A DNA stretch of 64,000 nucleotides from Oryzomonas sagensis. Its GTDB lineage: Bacteria > Desulfobacterota > Desulfuromonadia > Geobacterales > Pseudopelobacteraceae. The notes beneath the pieces were generated by a model. That model was not told the DNA's origin. It worked only from the letters and a program-made list of their open reading frames with translations, and ran no database searches. The stretch covers positions 862,525 to 926,524 of the forward strand of contig NZ_VZRA01000001.1 of NCBI RefSeq assembly GCF_008802355.1. Direction: 5' to 3'. How positions within the stretch are numbered: position 1 is the first letter of the stretch; each line of letters begins with the position of its first letter. Shown here in pieces: positions 47,171 to 56,327 of the stretch. The position numbers and the translations under genes are program-made.

Positions 47171-48376
47171 ATGCTGAAGGATACGCGGATTGTACTGGGT
47201 GTTACGGGGGGCATTGCCGCGTACAAGGCGGTGGAGTTGCTGCGCCTTTTGACCAAGGCCGGCGCCCGGGTGCACGTGGTCATGACCCGCTCGGCACAGG
47301 AGTTCGTCACCCCCCTGACCTTCCAAACCCTCTCGGCCAACCCGGTGCACAGCGAGCTGTTCAACCTGATCGCCGAGCAGGAGATCGGGCACATCTCCCT
47401 GGCCGACCGGGCCGACCTGTTTGTCATTGCCCCGGCCACGGCCAACGTGATCGGCAAGATCGCGGGCGGCATCGCCGACGACCTGCTCACCACCACCGTC
47501 ATGGCGACCAAGGCGCAGGTACTGATCGCCCCGGCCATGAACGTCAACATGTACACCAATCCGATCTACCGTGAAAACGAGGACAAGCTGCGCCGGCTCG
47601 GCTACCTTTTCGTGGCGCCCGAAACCGGCACCCTGGCCTGCGGTTGGGAAGGGGAGGGGAAACTGGCGGCGCCGGAGACGATCTTCGAAGCGGTGGTGGC
47701 GGCGCTCAGGCCCGGCGATCTGGAGGGGCAGACGGTCATGGTCACGGCCGGCCCGACACGGGAGGAGATCGATCCGGTCCGTTTCATCAGCAACCACTCG
47801 TCGGGCAGGATGGGCTATGCCGTGGCACGGGCGGCCCGGCAGCGCGGCGCGCGGGTGATTCTCGTGAGCGGCCCGACCGGTCTCGCCGCCCCGGCGGGCG
47901 TCGAGCGAATCTGCGTGGAAAGCGCCCGCGATATGCAGGCAGCCGTGATGGAGCATGTCGCGGGATGCGCGGTGGTCGTCAAGACCGCGGCGGTGGCCGA
48001 CTATCGGCCGGCCGAGCGCCAGGGGGGCAAGATCAAGAAACAGGCGGCCGAGATGACCCTGGCGCTGGTCAAAAACCCGGATATCCTGGCGGAACTGGGA
48101 CGCCTGAAGAAACGTCCCTTCCTGGTGGGCTTTGCCGCGGAGACCTCCCGCCTGGAGGAGTACGCCGCCCGAAAGCTTGCGGAAAAGAATCTGGATATGA
48201 TCGTTGCCAACGACGTCAGCCTGGGGGATGCCGGTTTCAATGTGGACACCAACCGGGCGCTCTTCCTCTTCAGGGACGGTTCCCGCCAGGAGTGCCCCCT
48301 GATGTCCAAGGATGAACTGGCAAACCGCATCCTGGACCAGATCGCCGCACGTCTCCCCGCCCAGCGCCCCCGGTAG
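47171..48376 (+). CDS. coaBC: Bifunctional phosphopantothenoylcysteine decarboxylase / phosphopantothenate-cysteine ligase
   Basis: Two steps of coenzyme A synthesis. N-terminal CoaC (about residues 1-185) has VLGVTGGIAAYKAVELLR, ADLFVIAPATANVIGKIA and the active-site APAMNVNMYTNP. C-terminal CoaB (residues about 186-400) has VTAGPTREEIDPVRFISN and VAAD-type KTAAVADYRP. 401 aa, normal. ATG at 47171 with GAGGAG upstream, 13 bp after the MBL gene. Confidence 0.97.
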   Translation: MLKDTRIVLGVTGGIAAYKAVELLRLLTKAGARVHVVMTRSAQEFVTPLTFQTLSANPVHSELFNLIAEQEIGHISLADRADLFVIAPATANVIGKIAGGIADDLLTTTVMATKAQVLIAPAMNVNMYTNPIYRENEDKLRRLGYLFVAPETGTLACGWEGEGKLAAPETIFEAVVAALRPGDLEGQTVMVTAGPTREEIDPVRFISNHSSGRMGYAVARAARQRGARVILVSGPTGLAAPAGVERICVESARDMQAAVMEHVAGCAVVVKTAAVADYRPAERQGGKIKKQAAEMTLALVKNPDILAELGRLKKRPFLVGFAAETSRLEEYAARKLAEKNLDMIVANDVSLGDAGFNVDTNRALFLFRDGSRQECPLMSKDELANRILDQIAARLPAQRPR

Positions 48377-48387
48377 GTCCGCGCCAC

Positions 48388-49296
48388 TCACCCCCGGTGC
48401 AATTCCTTCAGCAGTTCCGGCTTGTGCAGCGCCTGCCGCAGTTTGTGCTTCAGCAGATCCACCTGCTCCAGGCCATCGGCCTTGGAGATCCGCCCGTTTT
48501 TATAGAGGAGCCGCAGGTTCTTCCGCAGGGCATCCGCGGCAGCCAGCGCTTTTTCCCCCGTCGGGTCCGTCGTCAGGCATTCCGATTCTTCGGGATGGCG
48601 GAGAAAATCAAAGACCGCCTCCTCGGTCAGGGTCATGTATTCATCCCGATCGCTCTCCGCCAGGGTATAGCGGGAGTTGTCCGACAGGGTCCGCATGACC
48701 TTCTGCCATTTTTCCAGGCGCGACAGGAGCATGATGGAGTTGAAGATGCGCTTGTTGGTGCCGAAGGAGAAGAGGGTGTTGGTCAGAACGCTGCGCAGCA
48801 TGGCGTCGTTGGCGTGCTGATCGGAGCGGCAGATTTCCCGCGCCCGCTCCCACACCGCCTTGTCCGCAAAGGTCTCGAACCGCATCTCCCAGTAGGTATG
48901 CTTCATGGTCACCGAGGCGAATGAGCGCATGATCTTGTAGGGTACGAAATAATTGTGGGCAATGCCGTCCGCCGCCAGGTGGGAGAGGTAGCCGTAGGCG
49001 CAGGCCTTTTCGCCGTCGCTGCGGGCCGCCTGCAGCACCTTTTGCCCGATGCGCCAGCGGTGGCAGTTGAGCAGGTAATGGGTGTATTTCTTCCCCACGA
49101 TGATGTCGGCCGCGATGCAGCCGTAGAGGTAGTCGCGGGGGTATGCCCCCAGAACCGCCCCAATGGCGGGGGGCAGGGTGTCGAGGGCGGACAGCACGCT
49201 CAGGCCCGCCTGGAGATGGATTCCGCCGCCCCAGGCGTGGGCCGCGTCGGGGACGAGCACGCCGCAGATGGTCAGCAACACCACGAATGGAAACAT
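48388..49296 (-). CDS. Zinc-dependent phospholipase C family protein (exported)
   Basis: 302 aa. A signal peptide-like start (MFPFVVLLTICGVLVPDAAHA) is followed by WGGGIHL, which supplies the Trp1-type and His ligands of the PLC family, and by YGYLSHLAADGIAHNYFVP, which is the zinc-binding helix. ATG at 49296 with AAGAGA upstream; a longer start at 49350 overlaps upstream sequence without an SD. Role in this organism is unclear; related proteins are common in Geobacter-like genomes. Confidence 0.78.
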   Translation of the reverse strand: MFPFVVLLTICGVLVPDAAHAWGGGIHLQAGLSVLSALDTLPPAIGAVLGAYPRDYLYGCIAADIIVGKKYTHYLLNCHRWRIGQKVLQAARSDGEKACAYGYLSHLAADGIAHNYFVPYKIMRSFASVTMKHTYWEMRFETFADKAVWERAREICRSDQHANDAMLRSVLTNTLFSFGTNKRIFNSIMLLSRLEKWQKVMRTLSDNSRYTLAESDRDEYMTLTEEAVFDFLRHPEESECLTTDPTGEKALAAADALRKNLRLLYKNGRISKADGLEQVDLLKHKLRQALHKPELLKELHRG

Positions 49297-49402
49297 GGTC
49301 TCTTTCGCTTTGACATGGCTTTGAAGGAACTGGTACAGTCCGGAAAGCATACCATGATAATGATACCCCGGAATGGGGAATGATACAACACAAGGGATGG
49401 TA

Positions 49403-50164
49403 ATGGCTCAATCGTTCAAGGCCGTGGCGGCATCGTCACTGCGGGAATACCTGTTGACCATTCAGGAAAGCGGCCTGGACGGTCTCCCCGTCGCCGCGCC
49501 TCCGGCAACGATGGCGCAAGCGGCAACGGGGCAACAAACGGCAGTGGTGGAAACCGGAGAGCCGCCCCACGACCGGAAGCATGAATCCCTGGAAAAGATA
49601 CGGAAAAGCCTGGGTGACTGCCAACGCTGCAAACTGGCGAAGGGGAGGCGGAATCTGGTGTTTGGCGTGGGCAACCCCCAGGCGCGGCTGGTGTTTGTGG
49701 GAGAGGGGCCGGGGGGGGACGAGGACCGGCAGGGGGAGCCGTTCGTGGGGGAGGCCGGGCAGGTCCTGAACCGCATCATCACCGCCATGGGGCTCGAGCG
49801 GGAGGACGTGTATATCTGCAACGTCGTCAAGTGCCGTCCGCCCGACAACCGGGACCCGGAGACGGACGAGATCGCCGCCTGTGCCCCGTTCCTGCTGCGG
49901 CAGTTGCAAGCGGTCCAGCCCGAGGTTATCGTGGCGCTGGGCAGGTTCGCCACCCAGACCCTGCTGGGCACCAAGGAGGCGATCTCGAAGCTGCGCGGCA
50001 AGTTCCGCGATTATCACGGCGTGCCGGTCATGCCGACCTATCACCCCTCGTACCTGCTGCGCCACCGGGGCGATTCGGGGCCTTTCTGGGAGGTCTGGGA
50101 GGATATGACCCAGGTGCTGCGGCTCCTGAAGCTGCCGGTGCCCGAGAAATCGCGAAAGAGGTAG
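49403..50164 (+). CDS. Family 4-type uracil-DNA glycosylase
   Basis: 253 aa. The catalytic core [22 protein letters not shown] and [17 protein letters not shown], with [12 protein letters not shown] near the end, are family 4 UDG hallmarks. Cys residues (CQRCKL and KCRP, with CAPF) are placed as [4Fe-4S] ligands. An N-terminal 80-aa extension is low-complexity. ATG at 49403 is one of two near-adjacent starts. Divergent from the phospholipase-like gene. Confidence 0.92.
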   Translation: MAQSFKAVAASSLREYLLTIQESGLDGLPVAAPPATMAQAATGQQTAVVETGEPPHDRKHESLEKIRKSLGDCQRCKLAKGRRNLVFGVGNPQARLVFVGEGPGGDEDRQGEPFVGEAGQVLNRIITAMGLEREDVYICNVVKCRPPDNRDPETDEIAACAPFLLRQLQAVQPEVIVALGRFATQTLLGTKEAISKLRGKFRDYHGVPVMPTYHPSYLLRHRGDSGPFWEVWEDMTQVLRLLKLPVPEKSRKR

Positions 50165-50179
50165 GTGTTGGACTTATTG

Positions 50180-50285
50180 CCCATTGCACCAAGGGCGACC
50201 CGTTGGGATCGCCCCTGCGGTTTATTGGATTCATATCTGGCAAATATAGGGCAATATAAATTTCCGTAGGGGCGGCGCCAACGGC
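50180..50285. repeat. Intergenic palindromic element
   Basis: CGCCCCTGCGG (50210-50220) pairs with CCGTAGGGGCG (50264-50274), 10 of 11. Outer ATTGCCC/GGGCAAT arms give a nested structure. This is typical of dispersed GC-rich intergenic repeats; no other copy was noted in this window. Confidence 0.4.
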
Positions 50286-50309
50286 TCACCCGTCTTTCGG
50301 TGCACTATG

Positions 50310-51197
50310 CTAGAGGCCGTACCACCTTCTGACCACAAAGACCCCCTGCCGTTTCCCCGGTGCCGGCCACGTATCCAGGGGCCGGCGGGTCCGCATGATC
50401 TCCGCCAGCCGTTGGCGCAACGGTGTCCTCACCACCCCCCCATTGCCGGGCCTGCCGCACTCCAGGCGGCTTTCGATGGTCGTATCCCGGTCCAGGACGA
50501 TGATCACATGGCCGTTCCAGACGAGCAGATCGAGCGGTTGCAACCGCTCCGCGATCTCCCGGGCGCTTTTCCCCTCCACGGCCACCCCGGTGCCGTAGGC
50601 AACCAACTGGGATGTGTTGCGGGGCGTCCACCCGTTGGTGGCTTGGTAGAGCAGCCCGGAACAGTCCAGGCCGGCCAGGGCGATGCGACGTTTGCCCCTG
50701 TCGTCCCACGACGCCTCGGCAGGGTAGAGTGTCCCGAACAGGGCGAGTGCCCCCTCCCGCAGGTTGCCGCCCCACACGTAGGGGCTGCCGACGGCCTCCC
50801 GGAGCGCGGCGATGACCCGTTCCCGGGGCGGCAGGATTCGGGAGCGTGCCGGGGGCTGTGCGTCGCGGAGTTCGATGAAGCGGCTGTCCACATAGAGCGA
50901 GACACCGGCCGGGGCGGGATAATCGTCGGTCTCCACCCGATAGACGGCTCCCCCGGCCCCCGGAAGCGTTTCCCGCACCCTGAAGACGGTCCCCGGCAGG
51001 GCGATGAACTCCATCTCCCGCACCTGGCCGCAGCGGTCGGTCTTCAGGGACCGGCCGTCCGCTCCTCCAAAGATGCGGCTGAAGGCCGGGCTGTTCAGCA
51101 CCGGCGCCGCACTCCGGGCCACGCCGTAGGGAGCGGCCCCGGCGGTACCGCTCCAGCCGAGAAGCATCACCAGGATGACGGGAAGGGGCCGCATCAT
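50310..51197 (-). CDS. Exported NlpC/P60-family cell-wall hydrolase with SH3-like region
   Basis: 295 aa. Signal peptide (LPVILVMLLGWSGTAGAA). Residues about 25-130 look like an SH3-type wall-binding region. The C-terminal NlpC/P60 domain has the catalytic Cys in LAGLDCSGLLYQ and His in WNGHVIIV. Likely a peptidoglycan endopeptidase. It starts by overlapping the previous gene's stop (TCAT, 4 bp), so the two are cotranscribed. Confidence 0.87.
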   Translation of the reverse strand: MMRPLPVILVMLLGWSGTAGAAPYGVARSAAPVLNSPAFSRIFGGADGRSLKTDRCGQVREMEFIALPGTVFRVRETLPGAGGAVYRVETDDYPAPAGVSLYVDSRFIELRDAQPPARSRILPPRERVIAALREAVGSPYVWGGNLREGALALFGTLYPAEASWDDRGKRRIALAGLDCSGLLYQATNGWTPRNTSQLVAYGTGVAVEGKSAREIAERLQPLDLLVWNGHVIIVLDRDTTIESRLECGRPGNGGVVRTPLRQRLAEIMRTRRPLDTWPAPGKRQGVFVVRRWYGL

Positions 51198-51994
51198 GCC
51201 CTGCCCCCCTTGCCGCTCAAGGCCTGCCGGATCAACTCCTTCTGGGCACCGGTAAGGCGCGGCGCGGAGAGCAGTTCCCGCAGAGTACCGGGGGGCAGCC
51301 CCGGCAGAAACAGGGTGAACCAGATGACCGGTGTCCGGGGATTCTTGAGGAGCGCCAGGCGGATATTGGGTTTGTTTTTCCAGCGGCCGTTCCGGGCGAC
51401 CATGGAGATGGTTTCGGCGTTCGACATCGCGGAGGTTATGAACTGGTGAACCGCCCCCTCCTTCAGGTGCGGGTTGTCCAGGCAGGCCTCCACCACCGGC
51501 GGCACCCCTTCCCGCAGCAGCGCCTCCACAATCGGAGCGGTGGCCCGCCGGGCCAGGGTGAGCTTGTTGCCCAAGGGTTGGGCGGGCAGGCGCTGGATGA
51601 CGATGCGTTCGGCGCCCAGGCGCTGGTCGGGCGGCACGGCCGGTATGGTGCAGAGCTTGATGAGGTCGAAGATGTACAGTTGGGGCAGCAGGCTGCCGGC
51701 GATGTGCGCGGGGGTGTCGGGGTGGCCGGCCAGGGCGAACTTGAGCGGGTAGCTTTCGCTGAAACGCCTGCCGTTATACAGGGCGGTGAAGAGCTCTCCG
51801 GGCAGGCCGCGGCGCTTCAGCAGGGCCAGCAGATGGTTCTCGTCGAGGGACCGGTTGCGCAGGGCCGCCAGCAGAACTTCGCCGTCGGATTCCTGCATGA
51901 TCTCGAACAACTCGTCCTTGTCGGCCGCAAGGGCCCGTTGGAGGTCGTGTGACAGTTTTTGATCGATATCCGCAAAATTTGCAGACTGGTTCAT
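51194..51994 (-). CDS. Uncharacterised helical-repeat protein
   Basis: 266 aa, no signal peptide, predicted all-helical with HEAT-like spacing (LLAALRNRSLDENHLLALLK, FALAGHPDTPAHIAGSLLPQLY). I do not recognise a named domain; DUF2336-like similarity is possible but not shown. ATG at 51994 chosen; a longer frame to 52729 covers opposite-strand cheR and is not supported. Shares a 4-bp overlap with the NlpC/P60 gene. Confidence 0.65.
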   Translation of the reverse strand: MNQSANFADIDQKLSHDLQRALAADKDELFEIMQESDGEVLLAALRNRSLDENHLLALLKRRGLPGELFTALYNGRRFSESYPLKFALAGHPDTPAHIAGSLLPQLYIFDLIKLCTIPAVPPDQRLGAERIVIQRLPAQPLGNKLTLARRATAPIVEALLREGVPPVVEACLDNPHLKEGAVHQFITSAMSNAETISMVARNGRWKNKPNIRLALLKNPRTPVIWFTLFLPGLPPGTLRELLSAPRLTGAQKELIRQALSGKGGRA

Positions 51995-52291
51995 GGGGGT
52001 GTAAATCTCCTGTGGGATGTTCCGAAGCGGCACTTTCCGGGTGGTTTGCGCCTCGTACGCGTTCCTCTGCCGGATAATGATACTGCAAACAGCCTGCCAG
52101 AGAAACAGCTTATCGGCAAACCCGGGCGGAAGGTCCATACATGCGGTTGCGCCGGGAGCGGCTTCGTGGTACAGATGGGACCTGGGGAAATATTCCGGTG
52201 CGGGGCGGCATAAAGGCATCGGGTTTGCACGTGGTGGAATGTCCCTGCATACTCCGGCACGGCCGGCCCGGACAGAGAGGCGGCAGAAAAG

Positions 52292-53143
52292 GTGCCTTTG
52301 GGCGTAAGTATCTTTCCGGCGCTCCCGGAGATAAGCGACGAGGAACTCGCGACGATCGGCGCGATTCTGCAGAGGTGGCGCGGGTTCAGCCTGGCCGTCT
52401 ATAAGGACACCTGCATGAAGCGGCGGGTGGCCATCAGGATCCGTTCGACACGCAGCAGCGATGCCGCCGCCTATTGCGACCTGCTGAGCCGGAGCGGCCA
52501 GGAGCTTGACCTGCTCCAGAAATCGCTTACCATCCATGTCAGCCAGTTTTTTCGCAACCACTCCGTGTTTGAAAAACTGCGCATGGAGGTCATCCCGGAG
52601 CTCTTCGCCTCCCGGACGGACCGCCGGGACGAACCGCTCCGGTTCTGGTGTCTCGGCTGCGCCGGCGGGGAAGAACCGTACAGCCTGGCGATCATGCTGC
52701 GGGAGTTTTTCGGCCGGGAGATCCGTCATGAGCGGGTGTCCCTGCTGGCTACCGACATTGACGACAAAACGCTCCAGGCCGCCCGGGCGGCCGAATATGA
52801 CGAGGGGCGGTTCAAGGAGATGCCGGTCGAACTGCGGGAACGCTATTTTCGCCAGGACGGGCGGTTATTCCGCTTGGTTCCCGAGATCCGGGATATGGTG
52901 GTTTTTCAGCGGGGCGACATCTGCAACCCGGAAGAGTACGTACCCAGCGACCTGGTTTGTTGCCGTAATACCCTGATCTATTTCGCGCGGCCCGAACAGG
53001 AGAGGATCCTCAACAGGATCGCGGATATCCTCAGGCCGGGTGGTATACTTGTGCTGGGCAAATCCGAGGTGCTGGTCGGCAGTTCGCGCGGCCGTTTCGC
53101 GCCGGTTTGCCGCACCGAACGCATTTATCGGCGGATATCATGA
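52292..53143 (+). CDS. cheR: Chemotaxis protein-glutamate methyltransferase CheR
   Basis: 283 aa, GTG start. N-terminal helical domain, then the SAM-binding fold [20 protein letters not shown] near residue 120, [22 protein letters not shown] and the NTLIYF motif near residue 220. It adds methyl groups to receptor glutamates. GAGAGG is about 12 bases upstream. 25 bases before the MCP gene, so the three genes are one chemotaxis cassette without cheA or cheB in the window. Confidence 0.93.
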   Translation: MPLGVSIFPALPEISDEELATIGAILQRWRGFSLAVYKDTCMKRRVAIRIRSTRSSDAAAYCDLLSRSGQELDLLQKSLTIHVSQFFRNHSVFEKLRMEVIPELFASRTDRRDEPLRFWCLGCAGGEEPYSLAIMLREFFGREIRHERVSLLATDIDDKTLQAARAAEYDEGRFKEMPVELRERYFRQDGRLFRLVPEIRDMVVFQRGDICNPEEYVPSDLVCCRNTLIYFARPEQERILNRIADILRPGGILVLGKSEVLVGSSRGRFAPVCRTERIYRRIS

Positions 53144-53168
53144 ATTGAATCGTAGGCGGAGGGGTGGT

Positions 53169-54449
53169 ATGCGGATTCCCATAGGCTATAAATTCATCCT
53201 CGGGTTCATCGTGGTCGTGGCGGCGGTGGCTTTCAGCCCCCGGCTGGTCGCCTTATTCGGCTATTCTCCGGAGATATCCGGCATCCTGGGGTATGCCATG
53301 GCGCTGACCCTGGGGCTCATCCTGGGGTGGCTCTTTTCCAAGGGGTTTACGGCCAACATCAGCCGCCTGACCGAAGCGGCCGAATCCATCAGCAGGGGCG
53401 ACCTGACCCGGGCGGTGGACATGCCCCCCACCCGGATACCTGACGAAACCCATGAGCTGGCCGACCTGATCAACCTGATGCTCCAGAATCTGCGCGATCT
53501 GGTGGGGCACATCAAAAAGGCTTCGGGCAAACTCACCAATTCCGCCCGGGAGATCAACTCCAACGCCCTGGAGATCAGCGCCTCCACCGAAGAGGTCGCC
53601 CAGGCCATCGAACAGATTTCCCGCGGCGCCGAAACCCAGGCCGAGATGGTGGAAAAGACCTCCAAGACCATTCGCGAGATGGCCGTTTCCATCGAACTGG
53701 TCGCCTCCCGCGCCAAGGAAACCGCCAAGGCGGCCCGGGAGACGAGCCTCACCGCCCAGCACGGCGGCACCCTGGCCACCGATTCCCTGGAGCGGATGAA
53801 GGATTTTTTCGACTGCCAGGAACAGATCGGCCGACAGTTCGACGTTTTCAGTTCCAAGCTGCAGAAGGTCGGCAGGATCGCCGATTTCATCGCCGACGTG
53901 GCCCGTCAGACCAATCTTCTGGCCCTGAACGCCTCCATCGAGGCGGCCCGGGCCGGGGAATACGGCAAAGGCTTTGCCGTGGTGGCGGATGAGGTGCGCA
54001 AGCTTGCCGATGGCTCGGCCCAGTCGGCGGCGGATATCAACGAGATGATCGAAAGCCTGCGGGAAGAGAGCCATCGGGTGCACGAGATCATCCAGGAAAG
54101 CTCCCGCACCATCAGGGAGGGGAAGAAAAACATCGACGTGACCGCCACGGCCTTTCAGGAAATCCTCACGACCGTCCTGGAAACCGAACGCAGGGCCAAC
54201 AGCATCGCCGATCTTTCCCAGATGCAGATGGACGGCTCGGGCAAGATGGTCAAGTCGGTGGACGAGATCGCCAAGGTGGCCGACGATAATGCTGCCGCCA
54301 CCGAGCAGGTCTCGGCCGCCACCGAAGAACAGTTGGCCGCCATGCAGGATATGGCGCTGGCCACCAATGAGTTGGCAAAACTGGCGGAAGGGCTGCTGGC
54401 GGTGGTGGAACGCTTCAAGGTCGACCGCGACGAACCGGATCAGGCGTGA
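53169..54449 (+). CDS. Methyl-accepting chemotaxis protein
   Basis: 426 aa. Two transmembrane helices at residues about 7-22 and 43-60 with a very short loop between them, then HAMP-like linker and a signalling domain with the hairpin tip [32 protein letters not shown]. No periplasmic ligand-binding domain, so it senses internal or membrane signals. ATG at 53169 with GAGGGGTGG upstream. Confidence 0.93.
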   Translation: MRIPIGYKFILGFIVVVAAVAFSPRLVALFGYSPEISGILGYAMALTLGLILGWLFSKGFTANISRLTEAAESISRGDLTRAVDMPPTRIPDETHELADLINLMLQNLRDLVGHIKKASGKLTNSAREINSNALEISASTEEVAQAIEQISRGAETQAEMVEKTSKTIREMAVSIELVASRAKETAKAARETSLTAQHGGTLATDSLERMKDFFDCQEQIGRQFDVFSSKLQKVGRIADFIADVARQTNLLALNASIEAARAGEYGKGFAVVADEVRKLADGSAQSAADINEMIESLREESHRVHEIIQESSRTIREGKKNIDVTATAFQEILTTVLETERRANSIADLSQMQMDGSGKMVKSVDEIAKVADDNAAATEQVSAATEEQLAAMQDMALATNELAKLAEGLLAVVERFKVDRDEPDQA

Positions 54450-54871
54450 CCCGGCACCAGCACGGATACCTCCTTTTTACCCTGCAGGGGCGGCGGTTTG
54501 CCGTCAACCTGCTGCAGGTGGCCGAGGTCGACGAACCACCGCTCACCTGGCCCCTGCCCGGCGCGGATCCTTGTTATGTCGGTGCAATGAATTTCCACGA
54601 CACCATAGTTGCGGTCATGGATCTGGCCGCCTTCCTGGGGCTGCCCAGTTGCCACGACCTGGAAAAGGTCGTCGTGGCCGACCCCCGCATCGCCGCACTG
54701 GCCTTTCTGGTTGAGCGGGTCATCAGGATTGCACCGCCGGAGCAGGCCACCCTGGGGGAAGCCCCGGACGATCCCTGCGTTTCCGCCCTGCTTCATCTGC
54801 CGGAAGGCGAATGCGTCCTGCTTGACGTGGCCGCTATTGCGCAGCGGGCGGCAGAAACCATAAATCCATAA
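54446..54871 (+). CDS. CheW-domain protein
   Basis: 141 aa, GTG start overlapping the MCP stop by 4 bases (GTGA), so coupled translation is likely. Residues 5-135 are one CheW domain ([47 protein letters not shown]). It links receptors to CheA. The partner CheA is not in the window. Length is short for CheW but complete. Confidence 0.88.
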   Translation: MTRHQHGYLLFTLQGRRFAVNLLQVAEVDEPPLTWPLPGADPCYVGAMNFHDTIVAVMDLAAFLGLPSCHDLEKVVVADPRIAALAFLVERVIRIAPPEQATLGEAPDDPCVSALLHLPEGECVLLDVAAIAQRAAETINP

Positions 54872-54890
54872 TCTGTTTGAAGATAAAGGT

Positions 54891-56267
54891 ATGAGTATGA
54901 CAGACGATTCACGCAAACTCCCCCCCCAGAGCCTGGAAGCGGAGATGTCCATCCTGGGGGGGGTCCTGATCGACAACGACGCCATCAACCGCGCGCTGGA
55001 GGTCATCGGGCCGGACGATTTCTACCGCGAAAGCCATCGCAAGATCTTCCGGGCCATGATCCGCCTCTCCGATCAGCGCGAGCCGTGCGACCTGATCACC
55101 ATGACCGACATGCTCAGGAAAGAGGGCGAACTGGAGGAGGTGGGGGGGGCGGCCTACCTGGCGACCCTGGTGGACTATGTCCCCACGGCGGCCAATGTCA
55201 GCTATTACTGCAAGCTGGTGAAGGAAAAGTCCATCAACCGCAAGCTGATCTCCGTGGCCACCGAGATCGCCACCCGCGGCTACGACGGGCAAACGGACGT
55301 CAACGAGCTTCTGGACCTGGCGCAGAAGGACCTGTACGAGATCTCCGAGAACAAGCTGCGGCCCCAGTACGTGCCGGTGCAGGAGATCATCAAGGACACC
55401 TTCAAGATCCTCCAGACCCTGCACGACCGCAAGGAACACGTCACCGGCGTCCCCACCGGCTACACGGAACTGGACAACATGACCGCCGGCTTCCAGCCGG
55501 GCGACCTGATCATCGTTGCCGCCCGCCCCTCCATGGGCAAGACCACCCTGGCGCTCAACATCGCCCAATACGCCAGCGCCGAGGCCAAGAAAAAGGTCGC
55601 CTCGGTGATCTTCTCCCTGGAGATGGGCAAGGAGCAGTTGGTGATGCGTTTCTTCGCCTCCATCGCCCGGGTCGATTCCGGCAAGATGCGTACCGGCCAC
55701 TTCCAGGATTCGGATTGGCCCCGGCTGCAACGGGCCGCCAGCATCCTCTACGACTCCAAGATCTTCATCGACGACACGCCGGCCATCAGCGTCCTGGAGT
55801 TGCGCTCCAAGGCGCGGCGCCTGAAGCGCGAGCACGACATCGGGCTGATCATCATCGACTACCTGCAACTCATGCGGGGCGGCGCCAATACCGAATCGCG
55901 CCAGCAGGAGATTTCGGACATCTCCCGTTCGCTCAAGGCCCTGGCCAAGGAGTTGAACGTGCCGGTGGTGGCCCTCTCCCAGCTCAACCGCAGCCTGGAG
56001 AGCCGTGGCGACAAACGCCCCATGATGAGCGACCTGCGCGAATCGGGCGCCATCGAGCAGGACGCCGACGTCATCATGTTCGTCTACCGCGAATCGGTCT
56101 ATTGCGAGCACTGCCGCAAGCGGGACGGCTCCTGTACCCAGAACCATGAAAGGAATGCGGAGGTCATCATCGGCAAGCAGCGTAACGGCGCCATCGGTAC
56201 GGTGGAACTGGTGTTCCTCGGCGAGCATACCCGTTTTGAGAACAAAAGCGACCGGCCCGATGCGTGA
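54891..56267 (+). CDS. dnaB: Replicative DNA helicase
   Basis: 458 aa hexameric helicase. N-terminal DnaB domain (PQSLEAEMSILGGVL), then C-terminal RecA-like fold with Walker A AARPSMGKTTLALNIA near residue 210, Walker B IGLIIIDYLQLM near residue 320, and LSQLNRSLESR motif. A CEHCRKRDGSC insertion near residue 405 is a short metal-site-like loop. Length normal; ATG at 54891 or 54897. Confidence 0.97.
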   Translation: MSMTDDSRKLPPQSLEAEMSILGGVLIDNDAINRALEVIGPDDFYRESHRKIFRAMIRLSDQREPCDLITMTDMLRKEGELEEVGGAAYLATLVDYVPTAANVSYYCKLVKEKSINRKLISVATEIATRGYDGQTDVNELLDLAQKDLYEISENKLRPQYVPVQEIIKDTFKILQTLHDRKEHVTGVPTGYTELDNMTAGFQPGDLIIVAARPSMGKTTLALNIAQYASAEAKKKVASVIFSLEMGKEQLVMRFFASIARVDSGKMRTGHFQDSDWPRLQRAASILYDSKIFIDDTPAISVLELRSKARRLKREHDIGLIIIDYLQLMRGGANTESRQQEISDISRSLKALAKELNVPVVALSQLNRSLESRGDKRPMMSDLRESGAIEQDADVIMFVYRESVYCEHCRKRDGSCTQNHERNAEVIIGKQRNGAIGTVELVFLGEHTRFENKSDRPDA

Positions 56268-56327
56268 TGCCGTTTCCCGGCATCTCGACGGGGCGGCAGA
56301 CGTGCGTTGCGACTCCAGGAGGGCAGC

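Noticed and set aside
51995-52729. Long extension of the helical-repeat protein
   Set aside because: It would cover the opposite strand of cheR and has no homologous content; the ATG at 51994 gives a sensible protein.
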